Origin: Azadirachta indica
Lineage: Eukaryota > Streptophyta > Magnoliopsida > Sapindales > Meliaceae
Direction of reading: 5' to 3'
Assembly (NCBI GenBank): GCA_022749755.1
Contig: CM040453.1
Location: 3,866,102-3,930,101, forward strand
Length of the DNA: 64,000 nt
Shown here: positions 11,874 through 24,504 of the stretch, one piece after another
Layout of the letters: each line of letters opens with the position of its first letter
Position numbering within the stretch: position 1 is the stretch's first letter
The notes under the pieces: generated by a model
Told to the model about the DNA's origin: nothing
Seen by the model: only the letters and a program-made list of their open reading frames with translations
Database searches by the model: none
Translations under genes and position numbers: made by a program

Positions 11874-14800
11874 AATTCTCCCCCACTTAAAGAAATTTCG
11901 TCCTCAAAATTTTAATACGTACCTTAGTCATTAAAAAGTTAAAGATACTTCTCCTTCATCTCAATCTCCTTCTCCCATGTAGCTTCCTCTATCGAGTGAT
12001 TTTCCCAACGAACTTTAACCAATGGAATAACTCTCGTCCTCAACACTTGCTCTTTTCTATCAACGATTTCCATTGGTAGCTCCTCGTATGTCATATCTTT
12101 TAAATTTTGAAGTAGCTAATAATCTAAGATATGAGAGGGATCAGCTATATATTTCCTCAAAACTGACACATGAAATACATTATAGAGTCTGGATAAGCGA
12201 GGCGGTAAAGCTACACGGTAAGCTACAGTACCAATTCTCTCCAAGACCTCAAAGGGTCCAATAAACCTCAGGTTGAGCTTCCCCTTTTTACCAAAACGAA
12301 AAACTCCCTTTCATGGTGACACCTTCAAGAAAACATAATCTCCAACTTGAAATTCTAAGTCTCGCCTACAATTATCAGCATAACTTTTTTGTCTACCCTG
12401 TGCTATGTGAAGACGTTCTCTAATTACCCTAATTTTCTCAACAGTGACTTGAACAATCTCTGGTCCTAATAGTCTTTTTTCGCCAATCTCATCCCAATAA
12501 ATAGGCGACCCACATTTTCTCTCATACAAAGCTTCGTTTGGTGCCATGCCGATACTGGAATGAAAACTATTATTGTAGGCAAACTCAATCAATGTCAAAT
12601 GTTCTTCCCAATTGTCTCCTAGATCTAACACACAAGCTCTCAACATATCTTCAAGAGTTTGGATCGTTCTTTCTGATTGACCATCAGTCTGCGGATGAAA
12701 GGCGGTACTAAACTTTAATCTCATCCCAAACTCCTTGTGCAAGCTAGCCCAAAAGTTAGACGTGAATCGTGGGTCCTTATCAGAAATAATAGTTATTGGA
12801 ATACCATATAATCTCACTATCTCTTTTATAAAAAGCATAGCTAAATGCTCAAGCCTATCAGTACTCTTAATCGCCAAGAAGTGCGCCGACTTAGTTAAGC
12901 GATCAATAATGACTCATATAAAATCACAATTTCTTCTTGAACGAGGCAACCGTGAAATGAAATCCATGGTAATATGTTCCCACTTCCATTTTGGAATAGG
13001 ATGTGATTGTAAAAGTCCTCCAGGTCATTGGTGTTCAATCTTCACTTACTAGCAAATCAAACACCTTGATACAAACTTAGTAATATAATTCTTCATATTC
13101 TTCCACCAAAAGTTATTCCTCAAATCTCTATACATCTTAGTATTACCTGGATGTACAGAAAATATTGAATCATAAGCTTCTTTCATAACTTTTTTATTTA
13201 ATTCCTCATTAGTTGATATACACAGTCTTTTCCCTAACCACAAGATACCGTGATCATCTAGCCTAAACTCTGATTGATTGCCTTTCTTTATCATGTCACT
13301 GATTTTGATAAATTGTGGATCATCCTTCTGAGCCACTTTAATATTGTCAATCAAAGTTGGTTGAAATCTCAAATAAGCTAAGAGACCAACTTCTTCATGC
13401 TTCATAACTTCAATATTCAACTTCCTCAGATCCTCGAGTATAAGTGATTGGGTGGTGGTCAGACATGCTAAACTCTCTGAAGACTTCCTGCTAAGTGCAT
13501 CTGCTACCATGTTTGCCTTGCCAGGATGATAATTAATTGTACAATCGTAATCTTTCACTAGCTTAAGCCATCTTCGTTGCCTTAAATTCAATTCTTTTTG
13601 AGTGAATAGATATTTTAAACTTTTGTAGTCGGTGTGGATTTCACAAGTTTCTCTGTAGAGATAGTGTCTTCAAATCTTTAAAGCAAAAACCACCGCTGCT
13701 AACTCTAAATCGTATGCCGGGTAATTCTGTTCATAACTCTTTAACTGTCTAGAGGCGTAAGCTACTACTTTACCATGTTGCATTAACACATAGCCCAATC
13801 CCTTCCTAGAAGCATCACTATATATGACATACCCATAACCACCAGAAGAAATAGTCAAAATTAGGGCAGAAATTAATTTGTTCTTCAACTTTTGAAAACT
13901 CTTCTCACATTCCTTACTCCACTTGAGCTTTGCATTCTTCCTTATTAATTGAGTCAAAGAAACTAACAAATTGAAAAATCCCCGTATAAATCGTCAGTAA
14001 TAGCCAGGTAGGCCTAGAAAACTTCTCACCTCTGTAACATTAGTAGGTCTTGGTCAGTTAACTACTGCTTCGACCTTGACAGGATCAATAGAAATTTCAT
14101 CTTTAGAAATCACATGCCCCAAAAATACTACTTAATTAAGTGAAAACTGGCACTTCTTAAACTTTACGTAGAGCTTATTCTCTCGAAGGGTTTGAAGAAC
14201 TGTTTCTCAGCTCCTCCCTACTCTTAGAACAAACCAATATGTCATCAATGAACACAATAACAAATTGGTCAAGATAAGGCTGAAAGACGCGATTAATCAA
14301 ATCCATAAATGCTGTAGGTACATTAGTCAACCCAAATGGCATGACTATAAATTCATAATGTCCATATCGCATGCGAAAATCTATCTTAGGCACATCTTCT
14401 TTCTTGATCTTCAACTAATGATATTCGGACCGTAGGTCAATTTTAGAGAAAATTGTTGCACCTTGCAATTGGTCAAAAAGGTCATCGATCCGAGAAAAAG
14501 GATACTTATTCTTGATTGTGATTGAATTCAGTTGCCGATAGTCAATACATAACCACATAGAGCCATCTTTCTTTTTCACAAACAATACTGGAGCACCCCA
14601 AGGAGATATACTAGGACGAATAAAGCCCTTATCTAGTAGATCTTGTAATTGACTCTTCAGTTCTTTCAACTCAATTGGTGTCATTCGATAAGGTGCCTTA
14701 GAAATTGGTGCAATACCAGGAACTAGGTCAATTGTGAACTCAATTTCTCAATGAGGGGGTATCCCAGGCAACTCCTCAGGAAACACATCAGAAAATTCTT

Positions 14801-16440
14801 TAACCATAAAAATATCTTTAAAACAATTTCCATGGTCTTGATCAATAATCACATTAGCTAAAACGCATCACACCTTTTTGTTATCATTTTTCTAGCTTTA
14901 AATGTTGATATGAAAACATTATTACTAGTATGCTTTCCTTGAAAACGAAACTCTAATTCCCCAGGTATATTAAACACAATTTTTTTAATATAATAGTTAA
15001 TATTGGCATGATAAGCAGCCAACTAGTTCATTCTTAAAATAACCTCAAAGTCATACATCTCTAATGGTAGAAGATCCACTAAGAATTCTCTATCACCCAA
15101 GTGAAGCACATAAGATTTATATACCCGATCTACTATCACATTATCACCCATGAGAGTAGTAATTGATAAACAATACTCTAATGGTTCACTAGGTCTATCA
15201 GCATAACGTGCAACTGCACATGATATAAAAGAGTGTGTAGCCCCAGAATCAAATAAGACTCTAATAACTCTAGAAAACAAAGATAGTGTACCTTATATAA
15301 CTTCATTAGATGCTTCAGCATCTTGTTTAGTCATTGCAAAAACTCGTCCTTCTACCCTTAACTTTTTTCTCTGACCTTCTTCTCCTTGGTTACTAGTAGC
15401 ACCAGCATACCTCTTTGGACAATCTTTAATCTTGTGACCAATCTGCCCACAGCAAAACATGCCCTCGTGATTAGATAGCATTCACCACTGTGCTTATTAT
15501 CGCAGCATGGGCAGGGGGAAATATCCTTCTGAAAACTAATTGCATTCTTCTGCCCACTCTTGTTACCACCACTATAATCTTTCTGGATTTGATTACCTTG
15601 CTTGTTGGTACCTCTACCCTGAAATGAACCATAACGATTATGCTTGTTCCGTTGATCTCGTTTGGCTTGAGATTCATTCAAGTCCATCTCAGCGATAATA
15701 TCTCTATCTACCATGTCAGTATACACAAACAGTTTTAAGACTAACAAGCGAGACTTGATGGCTGGGTGTAGCCCTTCTAAGAAATGTCTACATTTACTAC
15801 GCTCATTGGCTACTTGCAAAGGAGTAAACCGTGATAATGCAATAAATTGCTCCTCATACTCTGCCACAGACTTATTTCCTTGCATCAACTTAAGGAAATC
15901 AACCTCTATTTGATTACGAACATGCTCAGGAAAATATTTCTCCAAGAAAGCCACTACAAACCCCTCCCAAGTAATCGCATCTTGTTGAGCTCTTAGTAGG
16001 CGAGCCTTACCTTCCCACTAATGATCTGCATCACCTTGAAGTACAAACGAGACAAATACTACCTTTTGGTCATTATTGCAACCAAGGACTGTGAATATCT
16101 TCTCTATTTGCTTTAGCCATGCATCAGCAACCATAGGGTTTGTAGTTCCATGGAATACTGGTGGTCCCAATTTCTTGAATCGCTCTAATGTCACCATGGC
16201 ATTATTTTGTTCCCCAACATTCCTATCACTCTGAGGTGTGGCTCGGTTTTCAAGTAATTTTTGTACTAGGCTACTTTGTTGCTCCATAATTGTAGCCATC
16301 ATTCGTACTGTAGGGTTGGCTTCTTGAGCAAGTTTGCGAAGAGTGAGGTTAGCGGTCCTAGTAGTGCCTTGAGCATCAGTCACGCTTTGTGTAGCTTCTC
16401 CGGTATTAGCTCTAGTGGTTCACGCCATTCTATCTATTAT
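11874..16440 (-). pseudogene. gag-pol of the gypsy half of element B (chromovirus type)
   Basis: The minus strand carries gag, protease, RT, RNase H, integrase and a chromodomain-like tail in order. gag begins near 16428 (M-A-stop-T-T-R; third codon TGA, probably from an Arg codon). A CCHC knuckle (CFCCGQIGHKIKDCP-like) lies near 15440 and protease VLFDSGATHSFIS near 15250. RT runs 14690-14180 with catalytic FIDDILVCS. RNase H ([15 protein letters not shown]) is near 13800. Integrase spans 13150-12311, with HPGNTKM at the zinc end and FHPQTDGQSERTIQTL in the core, followed by a W-E-x-x-TWE tail to about 11900. Stops and frameshifts split it into at least seven pieces. It is less decayed than element A, as expected of a younger insertion. 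Confidence 0.88.
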
Positions 16441-16712
16441 AGCCAGTTGTAAATTTTAGAAAGAAAAAACATTTCCCTAAACCAAATAATGAAAAATAAA
16501 AAACATAAATTACAAACAATAAAAGAACTAAAACCTCAAAACTAAGCAATTTAGTATTATTTAATATCCATATCTTACCTAGTAAATCATAATTTTTTTT
16601 TTTTTAAGCATGTGAATTAATCAATCAAATACCTATAAAACCTTCATTTCACTATTGATGTCATTACTATACTACTAATTCTTAACTATTAAAATCTACA
16701 TAATCATAACCT

Positions 16713-16725
16713 GACTTTGATACCA
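16713..16725 (-). other. Primer-binding site of gypsy half of element B
   Basis: The minus strand reads TGGTATCAAAGTC two bases after the short LTR end CTGTTACA. It matches the 3' end of initiator-Met tRNA (canonical TGGTATCAGAGC) with late mismatches. Confidence 0.7.
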
Positions 16726-16727
16726 AT

Positions 16728-16902
16728 TGTAACAGTCCAGCCCACCAGAGATATTGTCCGCTTTGAACACTCAACCTATCACGATTTTGTTTTCAGGCTT
16801 TTCAACCCAAAGCGCGTCTACCTGGGGTTAGAGCTTTTCTATCTTATATACCCAGCATCTCTCCCGTGCTTTGCCGATATAGGATTCGCCTAAAGTGTCA
16901 CA
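16728..16902 (-). repeat. Short TRIM-like LTR (175 bp), minus orientation
   Basis: On the minus strand it starts TGTGACACTTTAGGCG and ends GGGCTGGACTGTTACA, with an internal TATATAAG. It occupies the 5' LTR position of the gypsy half. It is an inverted copy, also 175 bp, of 18637-18811. The end motif (GACAATATCTC, GTGGGCT, TGTTACA) resembles a widespread family of short plant LTRs that I know from memory, but I cannot name it safely. Confidence 0.75.
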
Positions 16903-16906
16903 TATT

Positions 16907-18548
16907 TATAATGCAATGCTCTTATATAAGAATGGAAGGAAAATAGATTAATTTAGTTTTCAAATTTGAAATTAAGATTTAATTGCAATTAAATAAGATG
17001 GATAATAATTTTGAGTTAGAAATTCAAATTTGGATTTTGAAATTTATAGTTTTGATAGATTAATTTATTTGATTTTAAAAGTTAAATTTTAGATTTTGAA
17101 ATTAGGATTTATAGTTTTGATTAGCTTATCTGATTTTTAAAGTTGAATTTTGGGTTATCACTTTTTGAATTTGAAAGCCAATTTTTGGTTATAAATAGGT
17201 GCAAAAATCTCACTTCACACCACAAGTTTCACTTTGCAAATTCACTAGATACTCTTTAAAATGTTTTCTCTCTAAGTTCTACATCTTTTTAAGATTTGAT
17301 AGAAAGAAATCCCTAAAAGTATAGCTAATTCGGGAAATGAGTGACTTATTATTGAGCATAGAAGAATTTTATTGACTTGTCATTGTTTTGAGATAAGTAA
17401 ATTTATACATAATGTATTGTAATCAAATGTTTAAAACTATTAATGATAATTGTCAGCATGAACATGTTTATAAGAAATGTTTTTCTTTTCATACATTTGT
17501 TTCAAGTAAGTTTTTCGATAAACTAAATTTTGAACTTTATAAGTTTGTATGATTTTCATGAATTTAAGTAAAATAAATCGTGTTTTATATTAATTAGTCT
17601 CCTAAAATAAAAATTGTATTTTCCAATCTTATTAGTGTTTCTAAATATTTATTTTTAAATATAGTTTAAAGAAAAATTATTTTACTAGTACTTAAGTCAT
17701 TTATTTACTAAATCATAAAGTGTATTATATTTTTTATCAATATTTTCTTTCTTAGGTGGCTACAAATCTATTTTTTTTCATACACTAGTTTTAAAAATTA
17801 GTATTAGTTGTACTTTTTCATATAAATCATTGAATGCATTACTTAATTGAATATATGAAATAAATGTATTGAATCTATTATACATGAAAAGTCATAGTTA
17901 GTATTAATGTTTGGCTCATTGTCTATAGGAACTGTTTCTGTTATTGTTACCAACTAACTAGCTGGGTTACTGTTTGTGCACTTATTGACTGTTAATGACC
18001 GGATTTTTGGAGTACGAATATACTGAATTATTATAAATGGCACACTAAGGTACTGGTGATATTATGAGACATGAGTTAAATATATTACTAAATGTATTGA
18101 TAGTTTATTAAATGTGATGTTCATGGTTACGTATTATTGAATGTTTCTATCAAAATAAAAATTTGTTTATCTAAGTTACAATATTATTGTTCTTAAAATT
18201 AGTGTTTTATGATTGTGTTCTCTGCTACTTGTTTACAATTTTATGTACAAATTTACTTACCGAATAGATGGCTCACCCCTCGTCATCACTATTTTGCAGA
18301 TTAAGATATGAATAAAGGATTAGTAGAAGTTTAGAGCTTGACTATTTGGAGATTGGAATGTTTGTAATAACGAACATTTAGTTTTGAATCTTTAATTTAG
18401 CTTAAGTTGTCAATAAAAGTTTATTATATTTTGAAATTTTATATTGTATTTGAAGGTTTTATTTTATCTATAATGTTAAGTTTGATGTATTTGAAGTTCA
18501 GTTGCACCCTAAATTTTGTTTTGTTGAGCTAAAATTTGGGACGTTACA
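16907..18548 (+). repeat. Long LTR (1.64 kb) of element B, plus orientation (inverted copy)
   Basis: It starts TATAATGCAATGC and ends GGGACGTTACA, followed by AT and a primer-binding site in the same orientation. It matches the reverse complement of 10233-11873 along its full length with few differences, for example around 18000-18240 against 10560-10790. A four-base spacer TATT separates it from the short LTR on its left. Confidence 0.9.
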
Positions 18549-18551
18549 ATT

Positions 18552-18564
18552 TGGTATCAGAGCC
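18552..18564 (+). other. Second primer-binding site of element B
   Basis: The sequence TGGTATCAGAGCC is a perfect initiator-Met tRNA complement, placed right after the long LTR end on the plus strand, opposite in direction to the site at 16713-16725. Only about 70 bp of leader follows before a purine tract (CAAAGAGAGGG) and the short LTR. Confidence 0.8.
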
Positions 18565-18636
18565 ACCCCATGTGTCCTCTTGAATGATGGTGGGGCAAAT
18601 CTCAGCGAGGACGCTGAGTCCCAAAGAGAGGGTGTA

Positions 18637-18811
18637 TGTGACACCCTACACGAATCCCACATCAGCAAAGCACGGGAGAGATGATGGGTATATAAGATAG
18701 AAAAGCTCCAACCCCCGGTAAACGCGTTTTGGGTTGAAAAGCCTAAAAATAAAACAGTGACCGGTTGTGTGCCCAAAGTGGACAATATCTCTAGTGGGCT
18801 AGGCTGTTACA
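18637..18811 (+). repeat. Short TRIM-like LTR (175 bp), plus orientation
   Basis: It starts TGTGACACCC after a purine-rich tract and ends GGCTGTTACA at the GCCTA target duplication. A TATATAAG box lies at 18689-18696. With the primer site at 18552 this half has the plan of a terminal-repeat retrotransposon in miniature, but its left LTR is of the long type. Confidence 0.75.
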
Positions 18812-21800
18812 GCCTAATCCTACAACATAAGCTCGCAACATATCTTTGAGAGTCTGTATCGTTCGTTCTAATTAACCATCTGTTTGAGGATGGAATGCTA
18901 TACTGAAACTCAGCTTTCTTCCCAATTCCTTGTATCTGCTAACCCAAAACTTAAAAGTAAAATGAGGATCCTTATCAGATACGATTGACACTAGTATGCC
19001 ATACAACTTTACCACCTCGCGTAAGAATATCTTCACCATCTACCCTAAATTGTTTGTACTTTTGATTGTTAGAAAATGAGCAAACTTAGTTAACCGGTCA
19101 ACAATTACCTATATAAAATCATAACCTCTCCTATAACGAGGTAATCTATTAACAAAGTCCATAGTGATATTCTTTTATTTTCACTATGGAATAGAAAGCA
19201 ACTGTAAAAGCCTTCCTGGTCTCTAATGCTCAATCTTAACCTACTGACATACCAAGCATCATGATATAAATACAACAATCTCGTTCTTCATATTTTTCCA
19301 CCAGAAATTATTCTTTAAATCACAGTACATTTCGGTACTATCAGAATGTACATTGTAACTCGCCTTGTGGGCTTTTCTCATAATTTCTTCCTTTAGCTCC
19401 TCTTTTATTGGCACACATAACTTTTGCCCTAACCATAACACATCATCATCTGCCAATCTAAACTATGATTTGAACCTATTCTTCACTTTATCAATAATCT
19501 TAATAAGTTATGAATCCTCCCTCTGAGCCATTTTAATCCTATCAAGTAAGTTAAGTTGAACCTTCAAATGTGTCAAAAGGTTAACATGTCCACGTGTCAC
19601 CACCTTGATCTCTATTTTCTTTAGGTCTTTTAAAATACATCTCTGAGTAGTGATTAGGTATGCCATAGAACCGAACAATTTCCTGCTTAGTGCATCGGCT
19701 ATTATGTTCGCCTTACTAAGATGATAGTTAATAAAAACATCATAATTCTTCACTAATTCTAACAACCTCCTTTGCCTAAAGTTTAGCTCCTTCTGAGTGA
19801 ACAAAGACTTTAAACTCTTGTGATCTGTAAAAATCTCACAAGTTTCCCATATAGGTAATTTCTCCAGATCTTAAAAGCAAAGACTACTGCCGCTAACTCT
19901 AAATCATAAGTCAGATAATTCTACTCGTGAATCTTCAGCTGTCTAGAAGCATATGCAACTACCTTGCCATATTGCATTAACACATAACCTAATCTTCTCC
20001 TAAAAGCATCACTACATATATCAAAACCCACACCATTTGTAAGAATCGTCAAAATTGGAGCAGATACCAACCTACTCTTAAGTTCCTAAAAACACCTTTC
20101 GCATGCATCATCCCAAATAAACTTGACACCTTTCTTTGACAAATTCATCAATAAAGCTGCAATATTGGAGAAAACTTTCATGAAACGTCAACAATAACCA
20201 GCCAAACCCAAGAAGCTCTTAACCTCAGTGACATTGGAAGGTTGTTCCCAATTCACTATTGTCTCAACTTTAGCAGGATCAACTGATATTCCATCTTTTG
20301 TTATCATATGCCCTAAAAAGGTAATCTTATCTAGCCAGAACTCACATTTCTTAAATTTAGCATATAACTTTTCCTCCAAAAGCATCTGTAACACCAACCT
20401 TAAATGTTCCTTATGCTTTTCCCTACTCTTCGAATACACCAAGATGTCGTTAATGAACACTATGATAATTCGATCAAGATATGGTTGGAACACCCTATTC
20501 ATCAAGTCCATGAAAGCTGCAAGGTCATTAGTTAAATCGAACGGCATCACCAAAAACTCATAATGCCCATATCAAGTTCTAAAAGCTGTTTTAGGAATAT
20601 CATTACTCTTGACCCTTAACTGATGATATCCTGATCGTAGATCAATTTTGGAAACCATTGTTGCACCTTGAAGTTGATCAAATAGATCATCAATTCGAGG
20701 AAGTGGGTACTTGTTCTTAATAGCGACAAGATTAAGCTATTGGTAATCAATGCATAGTCTCATGGTACCATATTTTTTCTTGACAGATAACACTAAAGCA
20801 CCTCACGGTGAAAAACTAGGACGAATAAAACCTTTTTCTAGCAATTCCTACAATTGCATTTTCAGTTCTTTTAGCTCTGTAGGTGTGATCCGATATGGGG
20901 CCTTAAATATAGGTGCTATACTGGATACTATGTCAATACCAAACTCTACCTCTTTATTAGGGGGTAATCTTGGTAGTTCATCAAGAAAAACACCACCAAA
21001 CTCTCGTATTATGGGTATATCTTCTAAACAAACTTTACCAGCCTTATTAACTATTACACAAGCCAAAAACCTTGCACAACCTTTTCACAACATCTTTGTA
21101 GTTTTGACCATGGAAATCAAAGCATGGGTATAATTCAGAATTTCCCTAAAAACAAACTTTGCCTCTGCCAGGATACAGAATACATTCTCCTTAATAAAAT
21201 AGTCTATTGTGGAATAGTAAGTAACTAACCAACTTATTCCCAATATAACATCAAAATCATACATCTTAAGAGGTAACAAGTCAATTAAAACTCTCTACCA
21301 CAAAGATTAATTACACAAGATTTGTAAACGCAATCCACTAATACACTATTACCCATGGGAGTAGAAATTGACAAACGATATTTTAGTGGTTCAATAGGTT
21401 TATCCGTATGACAAGCAAATGCACATGATATAAATGAATTAATGGCACTATAATCAAATAAGGCCTTAGTATCTTTAGATAATAAGGTTAATGTACCTGA
21501 TGCCACTTTGTTAGATGCTCTAACATCCTGCTCAATCATAGTAAAGACACGTCCCTAAACTTTCCGTTTCTTCCGTTATCCCTTATTGATTTGGTTCTTT
21601 ATACCAATCCCACATTTCTTTAGGCAATCTCTAAGCCTATGTCCTATTTCACCACAACGAAAATAAGATTCTAACTTGAAATAGCATTCTTCCCAATCTA
21701 TCTTACCACAATAAAGGTAAGGCATTGTGTTCATCTAAGAAAAAGTAGTATCAAACCCCTTATAACCACCCTGATTATCTCCAACAATCTACCTTTGTGG

Positions 21801-22650
21801 TTGGCCACTCTATTTGTCAAAAAACCCATCTCGAGACCCATCTTGACTATTATATTTGCCCTTCTTATCTCGTGTAGCTTGAGACTGAGCCAAATTCCTC
21901 TCAGTAATGTTGGCGCAATCTACCATATCAGTATGCATAATTATCTTAACAAGAAATAGATAGATCTTAATTTTCAGACGTAGCCCCTCAAGAAATTGTT
22001 TGCATTTACTATCCTCATCAGCCACTAACAAAATGCAAATCATGATAAAACTATAAGTTGCTACTTATACTCAGCTACTGACTTTGATCCATGTATCAAC
22101 CTTAAGAAGTCAGCCTCCATTTTATCCTGAACCCACCTAAGAAAGTATTTCTCTAAGAATGCCTCCACAAACAGATCCTAAGTAATAGACCTTTCATTTA
22201 ATTGAGCCCTTAAGGGACGAGCCTTAGCATTCCACCAATGATCTACCTCTCCCTGAAGTACAAATGACACTAACACAACCCTGTGGTCAATGTCACATCC
22301 CATAGCAATGAATATCTTTTCAACCCGTTTCAATTATGCTTCTACTACTAAAGGATATGTGGTCTTATGAAAACTTGGTGGCCCTAATTTCTTGAATCGC
22401 TCTAAAGTCACTGCATCTCCATCATCATTGTTATTACCTTATCCTTCTATGTTCATATTACGTCATGTAATTCCCCTATCACGAGTGAATTCCCTAATCA
22501 GCCTATCCTGTTGGTCCATCATCTTAGCCATCATGCACATTAAAGGGTTAGTCTTTTGAGCCATCTAAAAAATGGTGGGATTAGCCTCTTCTCTAGCTGG
22601 TGGAGAGTTTCTAGAACTTGACGCATTAGCTTGTTAACAGCTCTACGTGC
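18812..22650 (-). pseudogene. gag-pol remnant of gypsy element A
   Basis: Minus-strand order: gag start near 22650, gag remnant 22300-21800, decayed zinc-knuckle region 21720-21600, and protease around 21460 (LFDYSAINSFIS, with the catalytic DSGA lost to DYSA). RT runs 21060-20200 with FINDILVYS in place of FxDDILVYS. RNase H is near 19950, and the integrase zinc region around 19380 lacks its normal HPG (HSDSTEMYCDL). The integrase core runs to 18812, where element B cuts it. Key catalytic residues are lost, so the element is dead. Confidence 0.8.
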
Positions 22651-23014
22651 CATCCTTGTCTAAACAAATAGATTTTATAACATATACCAAAAAACATCAC
22701 ATTATCCATAAATATGAATACCAAAAATTTACAGATAAAAGCAAACAAATAGAAGTTATTACTAACAACTATAAGTATTTAAATGAAACTAAACAAAACA
22801 CAAATCATAAGTCAGCTTCTAAATATCCTAACAAAACATAGGTCATAAAGGAAGAAATCAAAATCAAAAGTGCAATTAATCTATTATCTACTAAATTCTT
22901 CCTCATATAAGACACGGACAAAGAATCCAAACCTAGATCTATAAGTCAATTAATCTCAAGATCTTATCCTCTCAAGTCTACAGAATTATTAACCTATTGT
23001 TTTGATACCACAAA

Positions 23015-24504
23015 TGTAACACCCTAATCCATCATAAGTTGATCTAGGGGCTACGAACTCCAATTCCAAGTTTACATTACTCAACTATCAATCTTCAATT
23101 GAAATACCTTAAAATATTGTAAGATAAATCAAATATTTCTTAATGACTTCAAATAATGCTCATGATCCAATCAAAAGTCAAATTTCTAAATACAAGCCAA
23201 ATGAAGCATAAATGACAATAATAGTGTACTCAAACATCTATTAACTCAAAACGATAAATAAAAAATTCAAAACTATGCTCTAGTATATGTTATCAATGAG
23301 GCATGAGCTATGAATTCGGTAAGTAATGCCATTCACAATATATATATCTCCTTTTATTAATGATTACAAATTATTTCGCAAGCCTTTAATGATAAAATCA
23401 AGCAATCACAAGCAGAATATTTTGAAATGTAAGATTTAAAAATAAAGCCGTTGTTCAAAAATTATGATTTACAATAATTAACCATAATAACATAGTGTTC
23501 AACTTATAAAAGTCTTTACAAAAATGCATTTATATCGTTCATATCACATAATGTCATCTGTACCCGTGGTGTCGCAGCCAATAACAAATTCACATAATAT
23601 GCACAATCAAAATAAAATCCCAATGGGCTTAATCAGAGATATCAATTGTAGTCGAATAGAATCAACATCAAAATTAGAATCAGAATATTATGAATAGATG
23701 AGCCAAACTATTTTTCTTTCATAAACCACATAATCATTTATTTGAAATCTATTGGCTCGCATTAATACATACTTCATAAAATCATTTGCGATTAAATTTT
23801 GAGATAAGATTACCGTTATCAAATCTTTTCATCTAAATATGAAAGCAAAATATACGAGTTTATACCGTAACTTCTTTTAACAATAATAGTTTCATAGATA
23901 TTTCTAAAACATTAAAATAATAGATATTTAGCATAAAACATACTTATATCGTGAAACAAACAAAAATACACTATGAATGAAATTACTTACCTCAAACCAA
24001 GCACAAGTCTTAGGCTACTTTTACTCATCTGAAGATTCCAAACCCCTTATATGATAAAGGACACTTAGTACACCACATACACATAAATTTCAAAACTTTA
24101 ATCATGCCCTAAATAATATATTTTAGAACCTAAACTTTACCCTTCATGAATTCAGTTTCTGGTTTCTTTTCTGACCATCCTAAACTCCAAGATTTTTATC
24201 TCTCAAACTACAAATTGAATCAGTCCAAAACTTTCCAAATTTGCTAAATACACTTTAAAATATCATATGTAAAAGTTTCATCTCATTTTCGATTCACAAA
24301 GATTTTCTAAACAATTTAGATTCCATTCAACAGAAATCTGTCCAGAATGTAACAGTTTTATAGTACCTTTAATAAAAAATTTATAACTATTTTATGATGA
24401 CTCAAAAATAATGAAATTTATTGAAAAACTACTAGATAGATAGAAGAACCATCATACCAAATTTTATAATTTTTAAAAATCATTTAAGTACTTAAATCAG
24501 ATTT
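23015..24504 (-). repeat. 5' LTR of gypsy element A, truncated
   Basis: The first 1.49 kb matches the left LTR from its TGTAACACCC end. Homology stops at about 24504, where the left LTR continues for roughly 650 bp more. Sequence beyond starts TGTTAGAAAA and is unrelated. Confidence 0.75.

Larger units (their letters stand above)
10233..18811. mobile_element. Composite head-to-head LTR retroelement B nested in A
   Basis: The insertion is bounded by a perfect 5-bp target duplication GCCTA (10228-10232 and 18812-18816) that restores the integrase reading of element A when removed. Order along the plus strand: long LTR reversed (10233-11873); pol and gag on the minus strand; primer-binding site; short LTR reversed (16728-16902); long LTR forward (16907-18548); a second primer-binding site and about 70 bp of leader (18549-18636); short LTR forward (18637-18811). 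Each half therefore has one long and one short LTR, in opposite orientation. A normal element has two direct-repeat LTRs of one type. Both primer sites fit initiator-Met tRNA. Confidence 0.8.
7311..24504 (-). mobile_element. Ty3/gypsy LTR retrotransposon A (interrupted by element B)
   Basis: The ends share a sequence beginning TGTAACACCC at 7311 and TGTAACACCCTAATCC at 23015, in the same orientation, so they are LTRs. gag lies on the right and integrase on the left, so the element reads on the minus strand. Next to the inner end of the right LTR the minus strand reads TGGTATCAAAAC, an initiator-Met tRNA primer-binding site (23003-23010 core). The coding region is split at 10232/18812 by element B. 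The right LTR stops matching at about 24504, so no target duplication can be scored. The left end lies directly in LRR coding sequence of RLK pseudogene 2. Many stops and frameshifts show it is old and inactive. Confidence 0.85.

Noticed and set aside
10233..18811. Element B as two ordinary independent LTR elements
   Set aside because: Only one target duplication exists and it flanks the whole unit. No duplication is seen at the internal 16902/16907 junction, and each half has two different LTR types.
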